Shown one piece after another: positions 38,699-47,548 of a stretch of 64,000 nucleotides of DNA; the stretch's first letter is position 1; each line of letters opens with the position of its first letter. A program made the translations under genes and the position numbers. This stretch comes from Saprospiraceae bacterium. Its GTDB lineage: Bacteria; Bacteroidota; Bacteroidia; Chitinophagales; Saprospiraceae. The notes under the pieces were generated by a model, which saw only the letters and a list, made by a program, of their open reading frames with translations, was not told the DNA's origin and did no database searches. The stretch spans positions 34,089 to 98,088 of the forward strand of contig JANQHF010000125.1 in assembly GCA_028282725.1 (NCBI GenBank), written 5' to 3'.

Positions 38699-39799
38699 AT
38701 GCCTTGTTCATTTATTCATTTACCTACCATCATGAACAAGGATAATTTTGCGATTGCAATGGAATATATGAAGTTCTTAGAGGAGATCAGGGGGCTGTCC
38801 AAGAGTTCGATTTGTACTAAGAAGTTGCACTTACGTCGTTTTGTCGATTTTATCTGATCGAAGGAATTGAATTCGCTGAATATCAACGAGATCTGTGCTT
38901 TTGTTGGGTTTCTTAAAAACTTAGACAGATGATTTCACTCAAGGTATCACTATACTGGTGAAGGAAAGCTTTCATTGATTACCGTGCAGAACTACATGAG
39001 CACCATCAGGCATTTTTTTAAGTGGACCAATTCAATGGGATACACATATAAGGTCGATCCAAACCTGATTCAATCACCGAGGACGACAAGGACTAAAATT
39101 GATCCATTAAACAATGATGAACTACAGGGAATACTGAGTGCCCCGTTTAGGTTCGAATATAGGGAGGACACAAAATATCGTAACGCATTGTTAATTCATG
39201 TGTGATATTATATGGGACTTAGGATCACCGAGGCTATTAACCTTTCCTTCAAGGATTTATTATCACCCTGTCAGGAGGTAACAGTACTTTGAAAGGGTAA
39301 AAGAAAAAGGACGCTGTACATACCAAATACAATTCAGGATTTGGCAAAAGAGTATCAAAGAATAAGACAGTCGACCTCATTAATTCCCATTCAGCAGACG
39401 TCTTGTAACGGTAAACCTTATGTGAGATATTGCAAGGTCACTGATCTTAATCCTCATCTGCCTTTTGTGAGCCTGGATACGGTGAAATATGGCAAACTCA
39501 TGAAAGGAGCATCTACCAGTGCCTTTTTCAGAAAATATGAAAAGGCATTGTGACTCGAAAATAGAATTACATATCATAGGCTCAGACATACTTTTTGAAG
39601 GCATTTGCTGAATAAGGGAATTGACTTATATACGATCGGACAAATGCTTGGTCACCAAACCATTTATGCCACTCAATACTACTTGCATGCTGATCACGAA
39701 AAGGTTCGTAATGCGCAGAAATCACTTTTCGATTTTGGGCAATTTAGTAATTCATGAATGACAAAGGATCCCATCGTTCAACAATATGTCAATGAGTAA
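38699..39799 (+). CDS. Xer-like tyrosine recombinase in the TGA=Gly code
   Basis: Read normally this is broken by TGA codons at 38855, 38930, 39203, 39290, 39551, 39596 and 39755, yet the frame has no TAA or TAG for 366 codons. With TGA as Gly it is a full XerC/D-type recombinase: SAM-like N domain (ITVQNYMSTIRHFFKWTNS), catalytic Arg in YYMGLRITEAINL, the beta-hairpin Lys in VLGKGKRKRTLYIP (first Gly is TGA), box II HRLRHTFGRHLL (Gly is TGA), LGHQT, and the Tyr in TQYYLHAD. The GKGxKxR motif almost demands Gly. TGG codons also occur (FFKWTNS), so TGA is not Trp. About a third of its Gly codons are TGA. Confidence 0.92.
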
Positions 39800-40289
39800 C
39801 AGATAGTATTATCTTTTTATCCGAAACAAATGTTAGAGGAGAAAATGGCTAGTAGATAAGTATATTCAATAGGCCATTTAATAATAATAGTTATTACGAT
39901 GAAATTCCCTTGTATTTATATCAATCTCTCTTATAAGGATGACAGTCGTCCCACCTAAGGGATATGAAGAAAGTTACCAACTGCATTTTCTATGAAATTA
40001 AAACAAGGGAGCTCAAAAAGATTGAACGTATTAAGACTGTCGCCGAAGACATTTACAAATATTGTCCGAGGCTGTCAGATGAATTATGCTGTGCTTGCCT
40101 AGAAGAGAAAAAAGAGAGAATGCAATTACTTCTTTCAAATTGGGGCGACTTCCGTCGCCTTTTTTAATTCAAGGTATACGTTAGTAGCAACAGAAGACGG
40201 GCTTTTATTTTTTCACAAAGTTATCATGCGTTGTAGACATCCATGTTAGTTTGAAAAGCTGTGCTTTATTCTTTTACAAAAATTTGACA
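39800..40289. other. Gap in the recoded segment with a possible tiny ORF
   Basis: No long frame is open here under either code. A 67-codon ATG frame at 39964-40167 has a Cys cluster (CPRLSDELCCACLEEKK) and an AAGGGATATG-type start context, but it runs through the terminator at 40144-40165, which makes it doubtful. No tRNA with a UCA anticodon, which TGA=Gly reading would need, is seen. Confidence 0.45.
40144..40165 (+). terminator. Intrinsic terminator inside the recoded segment
   Basis: A perfect 6-bp GC-rich stem GGCGAC-TTCC-GTCGCC is followed by six T. It could end transcription from the recombinase gene before the mobilisation genes begin. Confidence 0.7.
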
Positions 40290-40451
40290 ATGTATCTATT
40301 CGAACTCATTGACCAGGCAGAAGAATTTCAAGCTCATCTATGACCAATGACCAAGGTATTCATACAAAGTGAACAAGAACATCTTATCGAGGTATTTCGC
40401 CTTAAGTCAATCACCGATGAATTAGGTACTCGTTTCGTCATCGTCGAGTAG
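40290..40451 (+). CDS. Short recoded frame, possibly the 5' part of the next one
   Basis: A 53-codon frame starting with ATG (MYLFELIDQAEEFQAHL) with one internal TGA at 40341 and ending at TAG 40449-40451. The same frame stays open after the TAG into the next small gene. Either these are two little genes or one gene broken by a TAG. Function is unknown. Confidence 0.4.
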
Positions 40452-40472
40452 TTTTATTTAATAAAGAAGCTG

Positions 40473-40808
40473 ATGCAACAGCAGTGTAAAATCCATTTTG
40501 TCGGTGGTTATCACGTCAATTTACCTTGAGAATTATTCCCGGAGATTATCGAGTCCATTCGTCACGGAAAGTCAAACTTTGAACATGACGGCCAACTCTT
40601 CAATTTGAATCAATATGAGCACATCAGTTTAGAGAGTGCTCAGACTGAAGTGGAAAGGTATATCGATACCCAGTCTCCCGAAATTAAAGAGCAACTATTA
40701 TTGATTAAAAAGATGAGAGTTAAGAAGTATCCGTATAAAAGACCATTTGCAAATGTTGAGCATGTGGATCAATTCATAAAAGAGATTAAGAAGTGAAAGT
40801 TCCATTAA
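40473..40808 (+). CDS. Small recoded protein of unknown function
   Basis: In the TGA=Gly code this is a 111-residue protein with TGA at 40527 and 40794 and a TAA stop. Sequences such as KIHFVGGYHVNLPGELFPEI and KEQLLLIKKMRVKKYPYKRP look like a real globular protein, but I do not recognise it. In standard code the middle would be cut at LNQYEH, leaving a 63-residue remnant. It precedes the VirD4-like gene by about 100 bases. Confidence 0.5.
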
Positions 40809-40907
40809 TCCTTCTATTAAAAGGTCGTACCATGTGGAAGTGAAATGCCTGTAGCTATATAGCTTTCGATAGAGAGACCATACTGCATTTATATCGTATT
40901 TAATGGA

Positions 40908-42335
40908 ATGCGCACACGGCGGTATCGAATTAAGCGGATTACGAAGAGGGTCTATTGGTTTTTCGAAAGGATGCTCTTTGTCAGGCTAAAATGGTATTGT
41001 GTCTTAAGGATGTTGTATCTGTTTAATGCTATACCAAAGAGATACAGATGTAGTCATATGTACATAACTGGAAAAACAGGTTCATGAAAAAGCAGTTGGC
41101 TTGAACAGTGGGTGTATGCCCTGCGACGGACGAGCAGACGTAGCCATGATTCTTGTGTCATTTTCTTGGATCCACATGGCGATACGGTTCAAAGAATTAG
41201 AAGATTTGATCTGGCAAAGAAGGTTAAATCGAGACTGGTATATCTAGATCCAGTGCTTATGAAGTGACATACTCCTACCATCAATCCATTAGAATGCCGG
41301 GAAAAGGACGGCTATCGTATTGAATTACAGGCACAACAGCTATTGAGGGCTTTTGAAGAAATGATGCCAGAAGCACATTTTACCAATCACATGAGGGCAT
41401 TACTGAAACCATGTCTTTATACTTTGATGACATTAAGCGATGCCTCGTTGGTTGACCTTCAACAGCTAATAACCGGTGGCGATAAAAGACTCATGGAACT
41501 CGGAAGAAAAAGTAGAGTTGGGTCTTACAGAAAGTTCTTTAGACAAGAATTTGACAACCCCAATTACCGCATGACAAAAGGCAGCCTATACACAAAGCTC
41601 CAGAGCTTGCTGAATTCCCAAATCTTTATGCAAATGTGTGTTGGTAAAAGCACTGTGAATCTCGAGCAGTGCATCAGATGAGGGAAGATTGTTTTGTTCA
41701 ATTTGAGTAAGGGGGCCATCGGCGAAGAAGTATGTGAGACTATCGGCAGATTTATCATTGCGCAAGTCAAGAGCATTGCCTTTAAGAGAACGAATTTACC
41801 TGAATGAAGAAGGAAAAAAATCTTCCTAATCATAGATGAAGCGGATACCTTTGTCAAGGGAGATAGCTTAAACGTGATACTAAAAGAAACCAGGAAATAT
41901 GGACTCTATTTGATCCTCGCAACGCAAAATCTTATAGATGGGAAAGGACAATCAAGACTCAAGAATAACTTATTGAATAACACTCATGTCAAAGTCATTG
42001 GAACGAATGGCTTTCGCACCATCAAACGTTTTAGCCAGGAAATCGGGATACATCATAAAAGACTACTAAAATTGCCATTGCACTTCTTCTGGATACATTA
42101 TGGTACTAAAGGAAAGTTAGTTCGTACGGCCAACGTCTTTTTCCCTGGAAGCCCCGTATTAGCGAGAAAATCTGAGGTCTTAAAACAAACAAATTATCTC
42201 ATTTATAAGTCAGGATACTATAAACCAATTCTACAAAGTCAATTGGACATCAAAGATACTCTGGACGATTATCCTTATGATCGGCATGATCGTATTCAGA
42301 ATCATGAAAAACCTCTTCCAAAATTTAGTTACTAG
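40908..42335 (+). CDS. VirD4/HerA-like DNA-transfer ATPase in the TGA=Gly code
   Basis: A 475-codon frame with four internal TGA codons (41085, 41265, 41679, 41805), no TAA or TAG, ending at TAG. The Walker A motif reads HMYITGKTGSGKSSWLEQ, and its essential second Gly of GSGKS is TGA at 41085. Then come VIFLDPHGDTVQRI, LDPVLMKGHTPTINPLE (Gly is TGA), GKIVLFNLSKGAIGEE preceded by a TGA Gly, the Walker B IFLIIDEADTFV, and LILATQNL. This is the architecture of conjugative coupling/HerA-type ATPases. The ATG at 40908 is plausible; the frame is open a little further upstream. Confidence 0.92.
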
Positions 42336-42341
42336 ATAAAC

Positions 42342-43190
42342 ATGAAATGAAATCGTGATGTACAAGCCCGGATAATGGAGCAATTGTGGATATATAAATA
42401 CCTTTCTGTAGGTCAATTTGAGTATGCCGGTTGGCCTTTGAGCAGAAAGTCATTGTACGAAAACCTTAGAAGGCTTAGGGAGAAATGTCTTATTAGAACT
42501 GAATCTTTTCGCTATGGACCGTGAATAGGTAAAAAGGAAGACATACATTACTTGTCTGTCAAATGATGAAAATTCTTATCGGATGGATATTGAATAGAGT
42601 GGATGAGAAATGCTCCGAAAAACTGGCCCGTTCATCTCACTGATCAGTACGAACATAGAAAGATGACGATCAATGTTCATATATCTCTAAGACAAGCCTT
42701 GTGACAATCCAAATTTCCTGTCATTCGATATTACAATTACTTCGATCGTATCAAATCACCCCAAACTTGACGTTATGCGTGTTCTACGAAATTGGACTGG
42801 AATGATACTTCCATTAAACCAGACTCGATTTTCCTAATCTGAAGTTGAGAAAGTCAATACCTATTCTGTCTTGAATTACACAGAGAATACAGAGTCAAGA
42901 GAATCCTGAAACAATTGAAAGTCTATGGTCACTTGTTGGCTAACGGAACCCCGGCACTGAAATTTGGAATCCAAAAGAGTGCCCGTATTCTGACGGTTTT
43001 TGAAAAGGAAAGTACTTTAAGAAGTTCGTACGAGCAGATGAAATCTGATCCGTTCTATGAGTTTTTGAAAGGCTACTTCCTTTTCAAATCATACAATCAA
43101 CTATTAAGGGAGCCAGTAAATAATTGGATCGATCTAAATGGAACGAGATGCTCCCTATTTCTAACAAACAAAAATTGAATCAATGAATAA
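42342..43190 (+). CDS. Replication-relaxation-like protein in the TGA=Gly code
   Basis: A 282-codon frame containing ten TGA (42348, 42522, 42564, 42567, 42591, 42702, 42768, 42840, 42846, 43176), no TAA or TAG, ending in TAA. Read as Gly, it matches the replication-relaxation family: an N-terminal winged-helix part (EQLWIYKYLSVGQFEYAGW, then SLYENLRRLREKCLI), IHYLSVKGGKFLSDG, and the nuclease-like PDSIFLIGSGESQYLFCLEL with VKRILKQLKVYGHL. These proteins accompany plasmid mobilisation genes. It starts seven bases after the VirD4-like stop and overlaps the RadC start by eight bases. Confidence 0.88.
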
Positions 43191-43629
43191 GACTATCCCC
43201 AAAGTTGAAGTGTCCTTTCGTCCTAATAGAAATCTATCCGAACGGGTTTACTTAAAGTCGAGCGATGAAGTTTATAAAGTAGCAATCGATACATGGAATT
43301 TGGATACGATTGAACTGTTTGAGGAGTTTATGGCCGTTTATCTGGATAGGAGAAATGGAATCATCGGTATCAGAGAGATTAGTCGTGGAGGAACTGCAGG
43401 TACTGTCGTTGATATCAAAATTGTGATTAGCATCGCTATTGCTTGCAATGCCTCTGGTCTGATTCTCCTTCATAATCATCCTTCAGGGATGACAAGTCCA
43501 TCTCACCAGGACATATCTCTGACAGACAAAATCAAAGCTGCCGCTCAGCTCTTTGATATTAATCTGTTAGATCATCTCATTATTACACGTGAGACGTATT
43601 ATTCTTTTACGGATAATGGACACATTTAA
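43183..43629 (+). CDS. radC: RadC-like JAB-domain protein
   Basis: A 148-residue protein with the JAB/RadC metal motif LILLHNHPSGMTSPSHQD near residue 95 and the family end LLDHLIITRETYYSFTDNG. RadC-like proteins are very frequent in Bacteroidota mobile elements, but their role is unclear. It contains no TGA, so it reads the same in both codes. Its ATG overlaps the TAA of the recoded gene before it, which argues that it belongs to the recoded operon. A terminator follows directly. Confidence 0.85.
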   Translation: MNKTIPKVEVSFRPNRNLSERVYLKSSDEVYKVAIDTWNLDTIELFEEFMAVYLDRRNGIIGIREISRGGTAGTVVDIKIVISIAIACNASGLILLHNHPSGMTSPSHQDISLTDKIKAAAQLFDINLLDHLIITRETYYSFTDNGHI

Positions 43630-43634
43630 GGAAG

Positions 43635-43662
43635 GAGCACAGTATTCTGTGCCCTTTTTATT
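43635..43662 (+). terminator. Terminator after the RadC-like gene
   Basis: A hairpin with stem GCACAG-TATT-CTGTGC plus flanking pairs is followed by CCTTTTTATTTT. It ends the plus-strand recoded operon, 20 bases before the convergent DUF1566-like gene. Confidence 0.75.
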
Positions 43663-43680
43663 TTATCCACGAAGGAATGA

Positions 43681-44628
43681 TTAAAACTGTCGTATGGCCC
43701 TTACCGCTCCAAGTTGATCTTTTGATGTCAAATTTGTTCCAGCAAAGTGGAATCTATAGTAAATCGCAAATGCCGGAGCAGTATGTTCCGTACTGGACCA
43801 ATAGAAAGTGGCATTGTTATCCGCGAGAAACCCATTGGTCATGTTATCACCATCAGAATCGAGAATTTTACTCAAAATGGGAGCAGCTATGTATAAATGA
43901 TTCAATTCCCATATTGAAGGAAGATACCAATCATTGTAACCATCGAAAGAGTAATCATCACACAGTTTTGCCGCATACGGAGTACCTCCATTGTTTCCTA
44001 CAGCACTAACGATCTTTGTAGTATTGGAAAGTCCGTCATAATATTCTGTCCGATCTCCATTTCCTAAATTGGGCACATCGGTCCCAATACCGCCCCATTC
44101 CACATCGCCCGACAAATTGTCCAATGAGGCTATTAAGCCATTATTCCCATCATTCCAGACAGCAAATACGATTCCGCCACCAAATAACTCACCTATGTAA
44201 TGTCCACTACTGTTGCCAGAAGGTATAATTACATGACCACCATCAGACAGGAAAATAGTATCGCTGGATATGCTTAAAAATTGTAGCTCATTGGTATCGC
44301 TACTATCCTGTAAGAAAGGATTCATGTCAACACTTAAAAGACTATTCGTGAGTGACAGCGAATCATTGGTCAATACTAAGTCCTGCAATTCATTGGTGGG
44401 ATCTCCATCCACCTCATCAAGAGTTGAAAAATCGAGCAAAACCCAGTTATTACCGTTCCATCCTTCGAAATGAGAGCCATTCCATCGAATGGTACCGGGT
44501 GAAGGGATGGGATCATCATTATTGGCCACGATTATGGCACCCTCAATTACGAGTTTTTCGTCTTGGGCCTGAAGAGAGATGGGAAAGAAAATAAATAAAC
44601 CGAAAAAAGGAATAACTGTCTTTAGCAC
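43681..44628 (-). CDS. Secreted Lcl/DUF1566-like protein
   Basis: A 315-residue protein with a signal peptide (MLKTVIPFFGLFIFFPISLQAQ). The C-terminal 150 residues show the Lcl/DUF1566 pattern: HYIGELFGGGIVFAVWNDG, then AAKLCDDYSFDGYNDWYLPS, then ATFYWSSTEHTAPAFAIYY, the same order as in surface adhesin or sulfatase-like folds of this family. The N-terminal half has GTIRWNGSHFEGWNGNNWV, a module often found in Bacteroidota tail-fibre-like surface proteins. This marks the return to ordinary standard-code Bacteroidota sequence. Confidence 0.8.
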   Translation of the reverse strand: MLKTVIPFFGLFIFFPISLQAQDEKLVIEGAIIVANNDDPIPSPGTIRWNGSHFEGWNGNNWVLLDFSTLDEVDGDPTNELQDLVLTNDSLSLTNSLLSVDMNPFLQDSSDTNELQFLSISSDTIFLSDGGHVIIPSGNSSGHYIGELFGGGIVFAVWNDGNNGLIASLDNLSGDVEWGGIGTDVPNLGNGDRTEYYDGLSNTTKIVSAVGNNGGTPYAAKLCDDYSFDGYNDWYLPSIWELNHLYIAAPILSKILDSDGDNMTNGFLADNNATFYWSSTEHTAPAFAIYYRFHFAGTNLTSKDQLGAVRAIRQF

Positions 44629-44873
44629 GGATTGGATCGATTTGACCCAAAATTATATATAGTGTGACATCCCGAAAATAAACTTAAAAAATTCACATTG
44701 AATCAAAAAGAAAAACTTTTAATACAAATTATGACCTCATTTTTCATGCTAACCAATTACGTTGAACCATAACTAATAATAGTGCCATAGAATTACCTAG
44801 AGCTACGATTGTTATCCGAAAATAGCTCTCATTTGAATTTCTACAATGAATCATTTATGAATCAGGAACATCT
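44629..44873. other. Short gene-free region
   Basis: About 245 AT-rich bases between two minus-strand genes. It should carry the promoter of the secreted DUF1566-like gene. I see no RNA gene, terminator or repeat. Confidence 0.5.
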
Positions 44874-46202
44874 TTAGACAATAGGGGCGTTTAATTTAAT
44901 GCCACTATTCTCCTGAATAATTTCGTCACTTATATACTTAACTTTGCCATAAGGGCTTACAGAAAAGTATACAGTATATAAGTTCCCAATGTATAATGCG
45001 GTGGCCTTACAAAGATAATCACCATTATTAGTGACTTGAGAAATGGAAGTCATTGAAATATGTTTCATAAGTCCTGTATTGACCTCTCCAACAATATTTG
45101 GGTCATCAATACTTTCAATAAGATAAAAAGGAATATGATCTCTCCGATTGAAAAAGGTGAAAAACCGGAGGTAATCAAGAACATTAATTTCATCTATAAC
45201 ATGAAGCCAATCCATTGACAAAAATTGGACCTCTCCAGTGAGCCTATACATTGAACCATTCATATCTAAAATATAATAAACCCGATAATTGCCTGAAGAC
45301 CATGACTCATCAAAAACTTGCAATAAAATCAGACCAGAGCACCAAGGTAATGATATCGCAGAAATCTCAGTTGATTTGTAATTAAGCCTTAATGTCCCGT
45401 CAATAGTATTATTAAATAGATGTGAAAAAAGGCTACTTTCAATTGGTGACCACTCATAGTTAAATAAACTTCCGTTTGCAGATGATAATTCACAACTCTC
45501 TGTAATTGAAGTGAACAACTCATTTGGGACATTCGACTTTTGCTTTATAAATGCAATAGCCTCATTACCCAAAATGGTTATTGAGCCATCCTTGTTGACC
45601 TCGAAATTACATATATATATGGTATAATTAAAATATGTAATGGCACTGCATTCAAACTTGATCTGATCATAATTATTTTCTAAAAAGGCAGGCCTAGCTG
45701 TACCACCCACAATGTTTGTATCGATTAATCCAAAATGGAGATTTAAAATTTCAGCATCCTCTTTTGACTCTAAGAACGCCCATTCTTTACCAGGGCCGTC
45801 TAAAAAGAAACAAAAGAATTTTAAATAGTCTATTACATTGAATGCACAAATCTTGACCTTACACTCTTTATTGTACATATTTATTACACCAGCAGAAGAA
45901 TTGTCTAATCTAAATAATCTTCCGTTCGACATAAGAAGACCAAAGTAATTTGATTTAGTAAAATTTTCTTCGCTGCCAGTCAGTCGTAATAAAAGTAATT
46001 CATCATACCAATTCAAAGTAATTGCAAATACTCTAATTATAGACATATCTACTTGATCATCATTGAGAAGATATTTTATATACTCTTCACTTATCAAGAG
46101 TCGGTCTACTTCAAGCCAAGGATACTTCCACACACTTCCTTTACCTATCGGTATCTCGTATTTTGAAGATAATATATTATAAAGGGATTCGCTCTTACTC
46201 AT
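44874..46202 (-). CDS. Unknown protein with internal duplication
   Basis: A 442-residue protein with no signal peptide and no known motif. The sequence is an internal duplication: a unit of about 160 residues occurs near residues 60-220 and again near 275-435, as shown by NVIDYLKFFCFFLDGPGKEW aligned with NVLDYLRFFTFFNRRDHIPF, and FRLDNSSAGVINMY with YRLTGEVQFLSMDW. Each unit seems to be a strand-rich fold. It lies 76 bases before the TM protein gene on the same strand. Confidence 0.65.
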   Translation of the reverse strand: MSKSESLYNILSSKYEIPIGKGSVWKYPWLEVDRLLISEEYIKYLLNDDQVDMSIIRVFAITLNWYDELLLLRLTGSEENFTKSNYFGLLMSNGRLFRLDNSSAGVINMYNKECKVKICAFNVIDYLKFFCFFLDGPGKEWAFLESKEDAEILNLHFGLIDTNIVGGTARPAFLENNYDQIKFECSAITYFNYTIYICNFEVNKDGSITILGNEAIAFIKQKSNVPNELFTSITESCELSSANGSLFNYEWSPIESSLFSHLFNNTIDGTLRLNYKSTEISAISLPWCSGLILLQVFDESWSSGNYRVYYILDMNGSMYRLTGEVQFLSMDWLHVIDEINVLDYLRFFTFFNRRDHIPFYLIESIDDPNIVGEVNTGLMKHISMTSISQVTNNGDYLCKATALYIGNLYTVYFSVSPYGKVKYISDEIIQENSGIKLNAPIV

Positions 46203-46278
46203 TTGTTAAATTCTAAATAGAAATATGATAAGAATATTCTTATTACACCTTACTAGTTAAGTTTATTGTAAAATAGAA

Positions 46279-47505
46279 CTATTTTCGACGATAATATTTC
46301 AGAATAAAGATGATTATGATTATAAAAAGCAAAACTGACATACTTATCATGGCCTTTCCATTTGAGAATTTGAAATAGTTGGATAAGAATTGATTGCCAT
46401 CATAAAATATACTAATTAGACTAAGAACAGTAAGTGCAAAAAGAATGTTACGAATCATAATTTCCTCTTTCTCACGTATTAGCAGATCGATGCGCACAAT
46501 TCTCTCTTCTAATAAAGCCAACTCTTCATTTACCTCTTGAGCCCCGATCATTTTCTGATATATCATATTTGGAAGGAAGTTATTCGATATTCTGTAAAAT
46601 GAATGAGTATTTTTATGGTTTAAAAAATCATTTCTAATATCCTTTGCAGTTTCGAGGTTTTGCATTGCATTCGACAACCTAGAGTTTGTATAATTCAAAT
46701 AATATCTCATATATAAAGTATAGACATATATGAAAGTGTATTCATTCTCCCATATATCATATAAATCAAATTGTTCCAAATTGAATGAAATACGAACAAA
46801 AGAATCAAAGAGACATAATGCTTTCCAATTCTCAAAAGCATCTATTGAGTTTTCCATCAATGTTTCTTTAAAGAAGGACTTTGATGGTGAGAAAAAGTGT
46901 CCTCCTTTTGAATTTCCAATTTTCTGGAAGGTCCCGAGGTCGAACAACATTTGATTAACTTTAGTCATTTTCCATTCCGAACTAAGATCGACTAATGTAT
47001 ATACCTTAAGACTGGAGTTAAGTTTTCTCCATAAATTTAAGTCAGATGTAAAGTGTTTGATGATTTTCTCTTCTATTAAAGTAGAAAACGATTCGAGGGT
47101 TGAATTTGGTTGTTTCTTTGTGACCTGGCGTAAATAATTGCTTATCATCGAAAGATCTGACAAGCTTTTTGTATTTATCGACGTCTTTATTGAAAAGATA
47201 GCTATTCTGTCCTCAAAGAGATATACAATGATCCCTTCGATTTTGACTTTGATATTCCTGCTGAATTCCAATGGTACATTCACATCGGGTATTTCATTCT
47301 TGAGATATCGCAACTGTCTATTGAATGATCTCTCAGAGAATTGATCTAACCAATTTGAATAGTACTTTTGCTCTAAATACTTCTTATTTTTCTCTATAAA
47401 ATCATATTTAACAAAATTCTTCGCGAGATTCGTTGACTTTAAATAAGTATCTTCATACTTAAAGACTCCAAATAATATAATTATTGACTTATTAACTATA
47501 TTCAT
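46279..47505 (-). CDS. Unknown protein with two C-terminal membrane helices
   Basis: A 408-residue protein. The first about 340 residues are charged and soluble, with no recognisable enzyme motif; the end has two membrane helices (IRNILFALTVLSLISIFY and MISMSVLLFIIIIIFILKYY), so the soluble part is tethered to the membrane. I chose ATG 47505 over a TTG at 47511. It lies between the HEPN-NACHT-WD40 gene and the duplicated unknown protein, all on the minus strand, and could be a membrane effector of that system. Confidence 0.6.
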   Translation of the reverse strand: MNIVNKSIIILFGVFKYEDTYLKSTNLAKNFVKYDFIEKNKKYLEQKYYSNWLDQFSERSFNRQLRYLKNEIPDVNVPLEFSRNIKVKIEGIIVYLFEDRIAIFSIKTSINTKSLSDLSMISNYLRQVTKKQPNSTLESFSTLIEEKIIKHFTSDLNLWRKLNSSLKVYTLVDLSSEWKMTKVNQMLFDLGTFQKIGNSKGGHFFSPSKSFFKETLMENSIDAFENWKALCLFDSFVRISFNLEQFDLYDIWENEYTFIYVYTLYMRYYLNYTNSRLSNAMQNLETAKDIRNDFLNHKNTHSFYRISNNFLPNMIYQKMIGAQEVNEELALLEERIVRIDLLIREKEEIMIRNILFALTVLSLISIFYDGNQFLSNYFKFSNGKAMISMSVLLFIIIIIFILKYYRRK

Positions 47506-47548
47506 TCCCAATCCGAATTATTTGATTATTGAATAAAATGTTATTTGA

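Noticed and set aside
38699..43190. Plain pseudogenes with TGA mutations
   Set aside because: Frames stay open over 1100 codons with only TGA and no TAA, TAG or frameshift, and TGA falls on conserved glycines. Random decay would not produce this.
38699..43190. TGA read as Trp (mycoplasma-type code) or as selenocysteine
   Set aside because: The P-loop and GKGxKxR positions require Gly, TGG is used for Trp, and there is no selenocysteine insertion signal; ten TGA in one 282-codon gene also rule out Sec.
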